From Bordetella parapertussis (GTDB taxonomy: Bacteria; Pseudomonadota; Gammaproteobacteria; Burkholderiales; CAIKXV01): a DNA stretch of 23,093 nucleotides. The position numbers were made by a program, and so were the translations under genes. Of this stretch, positions 1 through 7,245 are shown piece after piece (positions within the stretch are counted from its first letter, which is position 1; each line of letters starts with the position of its first letter). The DNA lies in NCBI GenBank assembly GCA_945877995.1, contig CAMDXD010000012.1, positions 1 through 23,093 of the forward strand. The letters run 5' to 3'. Under the pieces are notes generated by a model that ran no database searches, had not been told where the DNA came from, and was given only the letters and a program-made list of their open reading frames with translations.

Positions 1-68
1 GCCATCGCGAACATGCGCCCGAGCTGGCCGCCCCCGAGCAGGCCGAGCGATGCACCCGGGGCGATCAT
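1..68 (-). CDS. purK: N5-carboxyaminoimidazole ribonucleotide synthase PurK, N-terminal fragment
   Basis: Only the first 22 codons lie in the window; the gene continues past the left edge. The reverse strand reads MIAPGASLGLLGGGQLGRMF and onward, the glycine-rich opening of the PurK ATP-grasp family. PurK makes N5-CAIR from AIR, bicarbonate and ATP in cytosolic de novo purine synthesis. The ATG (66-68) overlaps the TGA of purE as ATGA, the usual coupled purE-purK order, so the two are surely co-transcribed. The identification depends on a short stretch, but motif and context agree. Confidence 0.88.
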   Translation of the reverse strand, partial: MIAPGASLGLLGGGQLGRMFAM

Positions 69-565
69 TGCTTCGCCGGCGGCAGCGTCATCGCTTCGAC
101 CTTGCGCCTGAGCGCATCGCGGTAGGCGTCGAGCTTCGTGCACAGGGCCGGGTCACCCCCGGCCAGCAGGGATACTGCGAACAGCCCCGCGTTCACCGCG
201 CCGGCTTCGCCGATCGCGAACGTCGCCACCGGGATACCGCGCGGCATCTGGACGATCGACAGCAGCGAATCCTGGCCCTGCAGATGGCGCGACGGAACGG
301 GCACGCCGAGCACCGGCAGCGTGGTCTTCGCCGCCAGCATGCCGGGCAGGTGCGCCGCACCGCCAGCCCCGGCGATGATGCAGGCGAGGCCGCGCGCGCG
401 CGCAGTCGCCGCGTATTCGAACATCGCGTCCGGCGTACGGTGCGCGGACACGACCTTCGCCTCGTGCGACACGCCGAACTCGACGAGCACCGCCACTGCA
501 TGCTGCATCACGTCCCAGTCGCTGTCGCTGCCCATCACGACGCCGACCAGCGGAGAAACCTTCAT
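65..565 (-). CDS. purE: N5-carboxyaminoimidazole ribonucleotide mutase PurE (class I)
   Basis: A 166-residue protein, the normal size for bacterial PurE. It converts N5-CAIR to CAIR in the cytosol, the step after PurK. Visible family motifs are GVVMGSDSDWD near the N-terminus (phosphate and nucleotide binding), SAHRTPD with the catalytic histidine, AGAGGAAHLPGM, and MPRGIPVAT followed by the C-terminal helix. The ATG at 563-565 is chosen because family similarity starts there (MKVSPLVGVVMG). The longer open frame upstream is only antisense to the MmgE/PrpD gene. The stop overlaps the purK start by four bases. No clear Shine-Dalgarno is visible. A TAGAAT element about 26 bases upstream of the ATG is the candidate promoter. 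Confidence 0.95.
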   Translation of the reverse strand: MKVSPLVGVVMGSDSDWDVMQHAVAVLVEFGVSHEAKVVSAHRTPDAMFEYAATARARGLACIIAGAGGAAHLPGMLAAKTTLPVLGVPVPSRHLQGQDSLLSIVQMPRGIPVATFAIGEAGAVNAGLFAVSLLAGGDPALCTKLDAYRDALRRKVEAMTLPPAKQ

Positions 566-590
566 CCCAGGGTCTTTCAGCAAAACCCGG

Positions 591-596
591 ATTCTA
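591..596 (-). promoter_or_regulatory. candidate -10 element of the purEK promoter
   Basis: Reverse-strand TAGAAT matches the sigma-70 -10 consensus at five of six bases and would start transcription about 20 bases before the purE ATG. No convincing -35 is seen at 16-18 bases. The rest of the 566-757 intergenic stretch contains no gene that I can support. Confidence 0.35.
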
Positions 597-687
597 GTCC
601 TGCGGCGGCCTGAGGTGGCCTGCAAACTGCGTGGCAGCGCCACCCGCAGGATGCCGGAGGCAGCGAAACCCGACGCGTTGGGTTGGC

Positions 688-693
688 TATACT
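688..693 (+). promoter_or_regulatory. candidate -10 element upstream of the first MmgE/PrpD-Bug pair
   Basis: TATACT in the context GGCTATACTCG matches five of six -10 bases. It lies 64 bases before the TTG start at 758, on the strand of the MmgE/PrpD gene. No good -35 is seen. It is divergent from the purEK element, so the 192-base gap probably holds two back-to-back promoters. Confidence 0.35.
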
Positions 694-757
694 CGATACA
701 CGGTCCTGACGATCCCGCGCCCAGCGGGGTGCGCGGCCGGGCCCGGAGGAGAAGCCG

Positions 758-2137
758 TTGTCGACGATCGTCGAGCAGTTGAGCAGCTACGCAGCCACGC
801 TGCGCTATGAAGACCTTCCTCCAGAGGTGGTCGAACAGGCGAAACGGCTGATCGTGGACACGATCGGCTGCGCCCTCGGGGGCTTCCACAGCGAGCCGGC
901 CTCGATCGCGCGCGACATCGCGGGCACCGTCACCAGCAGCGAGCCTGCGACCATCATGGTCAGCGGGCGGCAGACCAGCCCTGACCTTGCAACCTTCGCC
1001 AACGGCGTGGCGATCCGCTATCTCGACTTCAACGACGGCTACACGAGTACCGGCGAGTCCGGGCATCCGAGCGACAGCATCGCCGCGGTGCTGAGCATCG
1101 GCGAGCGGTTCCGCCGCAACGGCCGCGATGCGATCACCGCGACGGTGCTCGCCTACGAAGTGTTCTGCCGCGTCTGCGACGTACAGGACCTGAAGCCCCT
1201 CGGCTTCGACCACACGACCGTCGGTGGGCTCGCCAGCGCGGCGGCGGCCGCACGCCTGTCGGGCTTCGACGCGCCGCGCATCGCCCAGGCGCTGAACCTG
1301 CATGTCGCGCCGAACGTCGCGCTCTACCAGACACGCATCGGCAACGTCTCGATGTGGAAGGGCTGTGCGTATGCGAACGCGAGCCGTAACGCCGTGTTCG
1401 CGACGATGCTCGCCGCACGCGGCATGACAGGACCCTCGCCGGTCTACGAAGGCGTCGGCGGCTACTTCAAGGCAGTGACGCGCAAGCCGTTCGAACTGCC
1501 GGTGATGGGCGGCAGGGACGGACAGCACGAACACCCGTTCAAGATCATGGAATGCAGCATCAAGCACTTCCCGCTCGGGCAATATTCGCAGACGGTCGTC
1601 GAAGCGGCGCTGCAGCTGCGCGATCGCATCGGCAACCCGCAGGATATCGTCGAGATCCGCGTGGAGACCGTCAGTACGGCAGTGCGCCTGATGGCCGACG
1701 ACCCGCAGAAGTGGGAGCCCGAGACGCGCGAGTCGGCCGACCACAGCATGCCGTACACGGTCGCGATCGCGTTCCTGCACGGCGCAGTCGGCGAGGAGCA
1801 TTTCGAGGATCGATACCTGCACGACCCCGCCGTGCGCGCATTGACCCGGCTGGTGAAGGTCAGGGAGTCCGATGAGGCCAACCGACGCATGCCTGTGGCG
1901 ATGCTGTGCGAGATGACGGTGGTGATGCGCTCGGGCGCGACGCACGAGGCAGCGGTCGAGTACCACCGCGGCCACTACATGAATCCGATGTCCGAAGCCG
2001 AGGTGGAGCGCAAGTTCCGCGGGCTGGCCGACGGCGTGCTGCCGGTGGCGCAGGCTGACCGGCTGCTAGAGCGCCTGTGGACGCTCGACGCTGCAGACGA
2101 CATCGGCGAAGTGACAAGGATGACGATCGCCGCCTGA
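758..2137 (+). CDS. MmgE/PrpD family protein (paralogue 1)
   Basis: A 459-residue cytosolic protein of the MmgE/PrpD family, which includes 2-methylcitrate dehydratase and cis-aconitate decarboxylase; the substrate here is unknown. N-terminal helical domain signatures are VVEQAKRLIVDTIGCALGG, the acidic patch YLDFNDGY and GHPSDSIAAVL. Further on are FDHTTVGGLASAAAAARLSG (conserved His), SMWKGCAYANASRNA (conserved Lys) and SIKHFPLGQYSQ (conserved Lys). The C-terminus has the family motif EAEVERKFRGL. The start is TTG: GGAGGA at 745-750 sits seven bases before it and no ATG is nearby. It is followed after 25 bases by a Bug receptor with its own GGAGGA, so the two probably form an operon. Family is near certain; reaction is not. 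Confidence 0.9.
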   Translation: MSTIVEQLSSYAATLRYEDLPPEVVEQAKRLIVDTIGCALGGFHSEPASIARDIAGTVTSSEPATIMVSGRQTSPDLATFANGVAIRYLDFNDGYTSTGESGHPSDSIAAVLSIGERFRRNGRDAITATVLAYEVFCRVCDVQDLKPLGFDHTTVGGLASAAAAARLSGFDAPRIAQALNLHVAPNVALYQTRIGNVSMWKGCAYANASRNAVFATMLAARGMTGPSPVYEGVGGYFKAVTRKPFELPVMGGRDGQHEHPFKIMECSIKHFPLGQYSQTVVEAALQLRDRIGNPQDIVEIRVETVSTAVRLMADDPQKWEPETRESADHSMPYTVAIAFLHGAVGEEHFEDRYLHDPAVRALTRLVKVRESDEANRRMPVAMLCEMTVVMRSGATHEAAVEYHRGHYMNPMSEAEVERKFRGLADGVLPVAQADRLLERLWTLDAADDIGEVTRMTIAA

Positions 2138-2162
2138 GCGATCGCAGGCAACCGGAGGATTT

Positions 2163-3158
2163 ATGAAGTCTGCCCATCGATCTGCAGGACTCGCTGCAGC
2201 GTTCGCCGTCGCCGCCCAGGCCACCTTCGTCGGGCTGTCTCCGGCGCTGGCCGCCGACAGCTGGCCCGTGCGCCCGATCCGCCTGGTCGTGCCGTTCCCG
2301 CCGGGCGGCGGCTCGGATGCCTCCGCGCGCATCCTCGTGCCGAAGCTCGGCGAAGGCACCGGGCAGCAGTGGGTGGTCGACAACCGGGGCGGGGCGGCCG
2401 GTAACATCGCGACCGACATCGTGGCGACCGCGGCGCCCGACGGCCATACGGTACTGCTGGGCTTCGCGACCGCGCTGACCGTGAACCCGACGCTGTACCC
2501 GAAGCTGCCGAACATCGAGAAGACGCTGCAGCCGATCACCAAGTACGCCTCGGCGCAGTACGTGCTCGTCCTGCATCCCACTGTCAAGGCCGGTTCGGTA
2601 GCCGAGTTCGTCGCACTGGCGAAAGCCGCGCCGGGCCGGTTCAACTACTCGTCGGCCGGGGTCGGCAGTCCGCTTCACCTCGCGGCAGAGATGTTCAGGT
2701 TCCGGGCCGGCGTGGACATCGTGAACGTCGCCTACAAGGGCGGCGGCCCGGCTGCGGCGGCGCTGCTCGCGGGCGAAGTGAACCTGTTGTTCGGAAGCGT
2801 ACCGGCGACGCTGCCGCACGTGCGCGCCGGCAAGATGCGTGCACTCGCCTCCACCGGACCCCGCAGGCTCGCGCTCGCACCGGAGCTGCCGACGATCGCC
2901 GAAAGCGGCTTCCCGGGGTTCGACGTCACCGCCTGGTACGGGCTGCTCGTGCCGGCGAACACCCCGAAGGCAGTGGTCTCGCGCATCTTCGACGAGACCC
3001 TGAAGGCGGTGAAGCCGGCCGATGTCGGCGAGGCGCTCGGCCGGCAGGGCCTCGAGGTCGAGACCAGCCGGAGCCCCGCGGCGTTCGCCGCCGAGATCCG
3101 CGCCGAGGCCGCTGCATGGGCGAAGGTGATCAAGGCGGCGAACATCAAGGCGGAGTGA
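2163..3158 (+). CDS. Bug/TctC family tripartite tricarboxylate transporter receptor (receptor 1)
   Basis: A 331-residue exported solute receptor. Residues 1-31 form a signal peptide (Lys/His/Arg start, Ala-rich core, cleavage probably after SPALA). The mature protein opens with the Bug signature RPIRLVVPFPPGGGSD, then VVDNRGGAAGNIATD and APDGHTVLLG. Later elements are NYSSAGVGSPLHLAAE, VNVAYKGGGPAAAALLAGEV and ELPTIAESGFPGFDVTAWYG. Family members bind small carboxylates between two alpha/beta lobes and deliver them to TctAB permeases or act as sensors. No TctA or TctB gene is nearby, so this is an orphan receptor. It lies 25 bases after the MmgE/PrpD gene and has a strong Shine-Dalgarno (GGAGGA, 2154-2159), which suggests its ligand is that enzyme's substrate or precursor. 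Confidence 0.94.
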   Translation: MKSAHRSAGLAAAFAVAAQATFVGLSPALAADSWPVRPIRLVVPFPPGGGSDASARILVPKLGEGTGQQWVVDNRGGAAGNIATDIVATAAPDGHTVLLGFATALTVNPTLYPKLPNIEKTLQPITKYASAQYVLVLHPTVKAGSVAEFVALAKAAPGRFNYSSAGVGSPLHLAAEMFRFRAGVDIVNVAYKGGGPAAAALLAGEVNLLFGSVPATLPHVRAGKMRALASTGPRRLALAPELPTIAESGFPGFDVTAWYGLLVPANTPKAVVSRIFDETLKAVKPADVGEALGRQGLEVETSRSPAAFAAEIRAEAAAWAKVIKAANIKAE

Positions 3159-3197
3159 CCGCCTGATGTCGCCTGGAGCAAGCACCGGCCGACACAC

Positions 3198-3211
3198 GCG
3201 GCCGAGGCCGC
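3198..3211. terminator. GC-rich hairpin between convergent genes
   Basis: GCGGCC-GA-GGCCGC is a perfect inverted repeat, effectively a five-pair stem with a four-base loop. It sits in the 80-base gap between the Bug gene ending at 3158 and the oppositely oriented MmgE/PrpD gene ending at 3239. There is no T-tract, so it is at best a weak bidirectional attenuator. Position is the main argument. Confidence 0.3.
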
Positions 3212-3238
3212 CTGCCAGCCAGGTGCCGAAGCAGCGGA

Positions 3239-4612
3239 TCAGGCGGCGTAGAGTTTCCGCAGCTTGCGCACGTTGTCCAGCCGGTCGATGTTCCACAGGG
3301 TGTCGAGCAGTGAACGGGCGCGCCGCTTGCCCAGCACCGGCACCAGCAGGTCGAGGGCCTTCTCCTCTTCCTCGGCCCGGGTCAACGGGTTCTCGAAGCT
3401 GCCCTTGGCGGCCAGTGTCTTGTGCTTCAGTACCCGCCCGTCCTTCAGCTTCACCTCCATCACGCAGCGCCAGCGCCGCTGCACGTCGGTGAGCTTCGGA
3501 TCGCCGACGGCCTTCACGCGCTTGCGCATCGCCAGCACCTTCGGATCCTTCATCCGCTCGAAGCTGTGCGCGGATGCGAAGGTCACGCCACCGTCGACCA
3601 GCATCACCGACAGCAGGTGCTGCACCGATATGTCCGGCATCTCGCGGTTGTTGACGATCTCGAGTTCCTTGTCGGGCATGAAGGCGACCAGTTCCGCGAC
3701 GTCGTCGGCCCGGATGCCGTGCTTCGCGATCAGGTCGCCAAGCACCTGCAGCGGGCCCTGGATCGGTCCACCCACTGGCCAGCGCTTGATGCTCGCGCGC
3801 ATCACTTCATAGTCGGTGCCCAGCCCCTTCACGAGCAGGCGGCGATCGCTCTCTTCCGCGAAGGTGAAGAAGAAATCGCGCTCGCCGGAGAAGATGTCCT
3901 CGACGCCGGTCCAGCCGTTGGACACCATCAGTGCAGCGGCGGTGCCGTTGTGCGCCGGCATGCCACCCATCGCGTAGGCCTTCTCGATGTGCTCGGGGTC
4001 GCGGAACATCGTGTACATGCCGGCCGCCTGTTGCCCCATGTAGGACAGCATGTAGCGCACCTGCTTCGCATCGAGCTTGAGCATGGCCGCCGCAGCCGCC
4101 GCCGCGCCGAAGGCCTGCCCGAACGCACCGGCATGATGGCCGGAACGCAGGAAAGGCATCGGCCGCAGGGACAGCAGCAGGCGCGAGCAGATGTCGTAGC
4201 CGAGGATCATCGAGCGCAGCAAGTCCTTGCCCGAAAGACCGTCACGCTCGCCGATCGCGAGCGCCGCCGGCACCACGCTGGTGCCCGGATGCGTCAGCGA
4301 CGGCGGATGGGTGTCGTCGGTCTCGTCCGCATGACCGAACATGCCGTTGGCAAGCGCCGCATTGAGCACCGAGGTGACGATGCCGGTGCCGATCACGCCA
4401 GCCTGGGCATGCCCGCCGAGGGACTGCACATGGGCGATCGCCGCCTCGCCCGGCAGCAGCCGAGAACCGGACACCATCGCAGACATCGTATCGACGAGAT
4501 GGATCTTCGCGCGCTCGACCGCTTCACGCGGGGGCGCCTTGCGGATGGCACCGGCGATGTAGCGGCTCAACTCGAGCATCAGCGGCGAGACGGATTGTTC
4601 GACTTTTCTCAT
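3239..4612 (-). CDS. MmgE/PrpD family protein (paralogue 2)
   Basis: About 457 residues, cytosolic, reaction unknown. Family features in order: AVERAKIHLVDTMSAMVSGS; ADETDDTHPPSLTHPG (acidic patch and His-Pro); SGHHAGAFGQAFGAAAAAA (conserved His); IEKAYAMGGMPAHNGTAAAL (conserved Lys); SIKRWPVGGPIQGP (conserved Lys); and LTRAEEEEKALDLL near the C-terminus. The start is uncertain: ATG 4610-4612 (MRKVEQS) was chosen as closest to the family N-terminus, but an in-frame ATG at 4622-4624 adds four residues. Neither has a visible Shine-Dalgarno. The frame stays open far upstream, but that part is antisense to the next receptor gene. The gene is divergent from the Bug gene at 4751 and shares a 140-base regulatory gap with it. 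Confidence 0.9.
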   Translation of the reverse strand: MRKVEQSVSPLMLELSRYIAGAIRKAPPREAVERAKIHLVDTMSAMVSGSRLLPGEAAIAHVQSLGGHAQAGVIGTGIVTSVLNAALANGMFGHADETDDTHPPSLTHPGTSVVPAALAIGERDGLSGKDLLRSMILGYDICSRLLLSLRPMPFLRSGHHAGAFGQAFGAAAAAAAMLKLDAKQVRYMLSYMGQQAAGMYTMFRDPEHIEKAYAMGGMPAHNGTAAALMVSNGWTGVEDIFSGERDFFFTFAEESDRRLLVKGLGTDYEVMRASIKRWPVGGPIQGPLQVLGDLIAKHGIRADDVAELVAFMPDKELEIVNNREMPDISVQHLLSVMLVDGGVTFASAHSFERMKDPKVLAMRKRVKAVGDPKLTDVQRRWRCVMEVKLKDGRVLKHKTLAAKGSFENPLTRAEEEEKALDLLVPVLGKRRARSLLDTLWNIDRLDNVRKLRKLYAA

Positions 4613-4624
4613 CGGGGCGACCAT

Positions 4625-4750
4625 GGCAGGTGGGGGAACAGAATGCGAGTCTAGCGGAAGCCTCGTGGCCCTTTGGGCGATAATCCGTGGATACCGCGCT
4701 TCGCATCGAACGCAAGGGCCGTGAAGCTGCGCTGCAGCATGGAGGAAGAA
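4625..4750. promoter_or_regulatory. divergent promoter region between MmgE/PrpD 2 and Bug receptor 2
   Basis: This gap separates two divergent genes. On the minus strand, TAGACT (4648-4653) is a plausible -10 that would start transcription 15-20 bases before the ATG at 4624. On the plus strand, GATAAT (4679-4684) matches five of six -10 bases. Neither has a clear -35, so activator dependence is possible. GGAGGAA at 4741-4747 is the Shine-Dalgarno of the receptor gene. No regulator gene is adjacent. Confidence 0.4.
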
Positions 4751-5836
4751 ATGCAACAACCCCTTGCAACCCTTGCACCCCATGTACCCCATGCACCCCT
4801 TGCACCACGCAGCGGCCCCGCCGCTCCTGCGGATGCTTCTGGCGGTGCTGCCCCACGGTGCGCTGGTCGCATGATCGTCGCCGCACTTGCCGCCTTCGTC
4901 CCGATGCAGGCCGCGTTCGCGCAGGCCCCCGTCGGGCGCGACTGGCCCGCCCGGCCGTTGCGGCTCGTCGTGCCATTCCCGCCCGGCTCCGGCGTGGACA
5001 TCGTGTCGCGGCATGTGGCACCGCGCCTGTCGGAGGGCCTCGGCCAGCCCGTGGTCATCGATAACCGTGGCGGTGCCGGCGGCGTGGTCGGTGCAGAGGT
5101 AGCGGCGAAGTCGCCGGCCGACGGCTACACGCTGCTGATGGGGACCGCCGGCATCCTCACCGTCGTGCCGGCCCTGGCCAAGGTCAACTACAACGTGCAG
5201 CGCGACTTCGCCCCCGTGTCGGTCGTGGCCTCGGTGCCGAGCGTGCTGGTGGTACATCCGTCCCTGCCGGTGAAGACGGTACGCGACCTGGTCGCGCTGG
5301 CGCGCGCACGGCCGGGATCGATCAACTACGCGACCACCGGCAACGGCACGCTGCCGCACCTCGCAGCGGAGTTCCTGCGGTTGCGCGCGTCCATCGACAT
5401 CGTGCACGTGCCGTACAAGGGCAGTGCACCGGCGATCACCGACCTGCTCGGCGGCCAGGTCGAGATGTTCTTCGCGAACATGCTGTCGGCGATGCCGCAC
5501 ATCACCAGCGGCCGCCTGCGCGCGGTGGCGGTGTCGAGCGCGAAGCGCTCGGCCGTGCTGCCTGCGGTGCCGACGATGATCGAGGCCGGCTATCCGGACT
5601 TCGAGGCGAGCACCTGGTTCGGACTGCTGGCACCGTCTGGCGTACCCCCCGAGATCCTGCAGCGCCTGCATGCTGAAGTGGTGAAGCTGCTCGCCGGGAA
5701 GGAACTGCAGCAGCGGCTCGCATCCGAGGGTGCGGTGGTGGTGGGCAACACCCCGGCCGAGTTCGCGGCCTACATCCGCAGCGAGACCGAAAAATGGACG
5801 CGCGTGGTCAAGGCTGCGCAGATCCGCGCCGAGTGA
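4751..5836 (+). CDS. Bug/TctC family receptor with unusual N-terminal extension (receptor 2)
   Basis: 361 residues from ATG 4751, chosen because GGAGGAA lies four bases upstream. A Pro/Ala-rich 40-residue leader, partly made of a 9-bp tandem repeat, precedes what looks like the real signal peptide, MIVAALAAFVPMQAAFA, cleaved before QAPVGRDW. An internal in-frame ATG at 4871 could be the true start, but the segment alone has no positive n-region and no Shine-Dalgarno is evident. The mature part is a canonical Bug receptor: RPLRLVVPFPPGSGVD, VVIDNRGGAGGVVGAE, SPADGYTLLMG, NYATTGNGTLPHLAAEFL, VHVPYKGSAPAITDLLGGQV, DFEASTWFGLLAP. The next gene starts ten bases after its stop, so it leads the long plus-strand run. 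Ligand unknown. Confidence 0.9.
   Translation: MQQPLATLAPHVPHAPLAPRSGPAAPADASGGAAPRCAGRMIVAALAAFVPMQAAFAQAPVGRDWPARPLRLVVPFPPGSGVDIVSRHVAPRLSEGLGQPVVIDNRGGAGGVVGAEVAAKSPADGYTLLMGTAGILTVVPALAKVNYNVQRDFAPVSVVASVPSVLVVHPSLPVKTVRDLVALARARPGSINYATTGNGTLPHLAAEFLRLRASIDIVHVPYKGSAPAITDLLGGQVEMFFANMLSAMPHITSGRLRAVAVSSAKRSAVLPAVPTMIEAGYPDFEASTWFGLLAPSGVPPEILQRLHAEVVKLLAGKELQQRLASEGAVVVGNTPAEFAAYIRSETEKWTRVVKAAQIRAE
4761..4805 (+). repeat. five-copy 9-bp tandem repeat inside a coding start
   Basis: Five consecutive 9-base units read CCCTTGCAA, CCCTTGCAC, CCCATGTAC, CCCATGCAC and CCCTTGCAC. They begin ten bases after the ATG at 4751 and are in frame, encoding PLA-TLA-PHV-PHA-PLA. Because the unit is a multiple of three, gain or loss of copies would change leader length without a frameshift. 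Confidence 0.85.
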
Positions 5837-5846
5837 AGGGCACGAG

Positions 5847-7223
5847 ATGAACGATGTCACACGCACGCTGGCACGCTTCGTCGTCGACAGCACGCCGGGC
5901 ACGGTACCGGCACCGCTCTACCACGAAGCCACGCGCGCGCTGGTCAACTGGATGGGCTGCGCGATCGGCAGTTCGCAGACCGACACGGTCGGCAACGCGC
6001 TGCGCGGACTCGCTCCGTGCTTCGGGCCGCCGGTGGCGACGCTGTACGGCCGCGAGGAGAAGGTCGACATGCTGCATGCGGCGCTGTTGAACGGCATCAG
6101 CTCGCATGTGCTCGACTACGACGACACGCACGCCCGCGCGATCCATCCGAGCGCGCCGGTCTGGCCGGCGCTGCTGGCGATCGCGAGCGCCTGTGCGCAG
6201 GGCGGCGATCGGCCGGGGTCTCTGCCCGGCGTCGGGCCGGTCAGCGGACAGCGGCTGCTGCACGCGTTCGTGCTCGGCGTCGAGACCGAGTGCCGCGTCG
6301 GGCTGTCGGTGTTCCCGGAACACTACGAAATCGGCTGGCACATCACCGGCACCGCTGGCATCTTCGGCGCGGCAGCAGCAGCCGGCAAGCTGCTCGGGCT
6401 CGACGAGCGGCAGATGTGCTGGGCACTGGGCATCGCCGCCACGCAGTCGTCCGGGCTGCGTGAGATGTTCGGCTCGATGTGCAAGAGCTTCCACCCGGGC
6501 CGGGCCGCGCACGGCGGCCTGATGGCCGCGCTGATGGCGCAGCAGGGCTTCACCAGTTCCGAGCAGGCGATCGAGGCGAAGCGCGGCTTCGCGCATGTGA
6601 TGTCGACGAAGTTCGACCCGTCGGTGATCACCGAGCGACTGGGCGAGACCTGGGAACTGGCGAACAACATGTACAAGCCGTTCGCCTGCGGGCTGGTGAT
6701 CCATGGCGTGATCGACGGCTGCATCCAGCTGTCGACCGAGCATGCGCTCACCGCCGACATGATCGAGGCGGTCGACCTGGTGGTGTCGCCGATCGTGATG
6801 GAGCTCACCGCCAAGAAATTCCCGAAGACCGGCCTCGAAGGCAAGTTCAGCGTCTACCATGCGGCCGCTGCCGCGCTGGTGCACCGCGCCGGTGGCGAAG
6901 CGCAGTTCGGCGATGCCTGCGTGAATGACCCGGTGGTGCGCGCGCTGCGCGAGAAGGTCGCCACGACCGTCGATCCGGCGATCCGCCGCACCGAAGGCAA
7001 GGTCACGGTGAAGCTGCGCGACGGACGCGTGCTGTACCGGCATGTCGAGCATGCACTGGGCACGCTGCAGCATCCGATGTCCGATGCCGACCTCGAGCGC
7101 AAGTTCCGCGCGCTGGTGGTGCCGCCGCTGGCCGGCGGCAAGGCCGACGCGATCCTCAAGGCCTGCTGGTCGATCGGCACGGCCGCCGACGCGGGCGCCG
7201 CCCTGGACACTGCCACACGATGA
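5847..7223 (+). CDS. MmgE/PrpD family protein (paralogue 3), most like cis-aconitate decarboxylase in active-site spacing
   Basis: 458 residues, cytosolic. ATG 5847 is ten bases after the receptor stop, with GAAGGG six bases upstream; the longer frame to the left overlaps that receptor and is rejected. Conserved features are LDYDDTHARAIHPSAPVWP with D90, T94 and H100; GWHITGTAGIFGAAAAAGKL with H165; SMCKSFHPGRAAHGG with K213; and NMYKPFACG with K277. The C-terminal motif is MSDADLERKFRALV. The D-x3-T-x5-H spacing and the distances to the second His and the lysines resemble those I recall for IRG1-type cis-aconitate decarboxylase, but the recalled second His after the last Lys is Gly282 here. 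It may be a decarboxylase, dehydratase or isomerase of a small polycarboxylate. The neighbouring ThDP enzyme suggests the product is a 2-oxo acid or acyl compound, which is inference. Confidence 0.91.
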   Translation: MNDVTRTLARFVVDSTPGTVPAPLYHEATRALVNWMGCAIGSSQTDTVGNALRGLAPCFGPPVATLYGREEKVDMLHAALLNGISSHVLDYDDTHARAIHPSAPVWPALLAIASACAQGGDRPGSLPGVGPVSGQRLLHAFVLGVETECRVGLSVFPEHYEIGWHITGTAGIFGAAAAAGKLLGLDERQMCWALGIAATQSSGLREMFGSMCKSFHPGRAAHGGLMAALMAQQGFTSSEQAIEAKRGFAHVMSTKFDPSVITERLGETWELANNMYKPFACGLVIHGVIDGCIQLSTEHALTADMIEAVDLVVSPIVMELTAKKFPKTGLEGKFSVYHAAAAALVHRAGGEAQFGDACVNDPVVRALREKVATTVDPAIRRTEGKVTVKLRDGRVLYRHVEHALGTLQHPMSDADLERKFRALVVPPLAGGKADAILKACWSIGTAADAGAALDTATR

Positions 7224-7245
7224 TGAACTGTCGGAGCCACTGAAC

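Noticed and set aside
65..1975. A 636-codon open frame on the minus strand covering purE and the MmgE/PrpD gene
   Set aside because: Only its last 166 codons are PurE; the rest is antisense to paralogue 1, is rich in Arg/His/Ala and has no family motif. High-GC DNA commonly keeps antisense frames open.
3422..4654. A 410-codon plus-strand frame opposite MmgE/PrpD paralogue 2
   Set aside because: It is the complement of a clear family gene, has shadow-type composition (His, Arg, Ala) and no recognisable domain.
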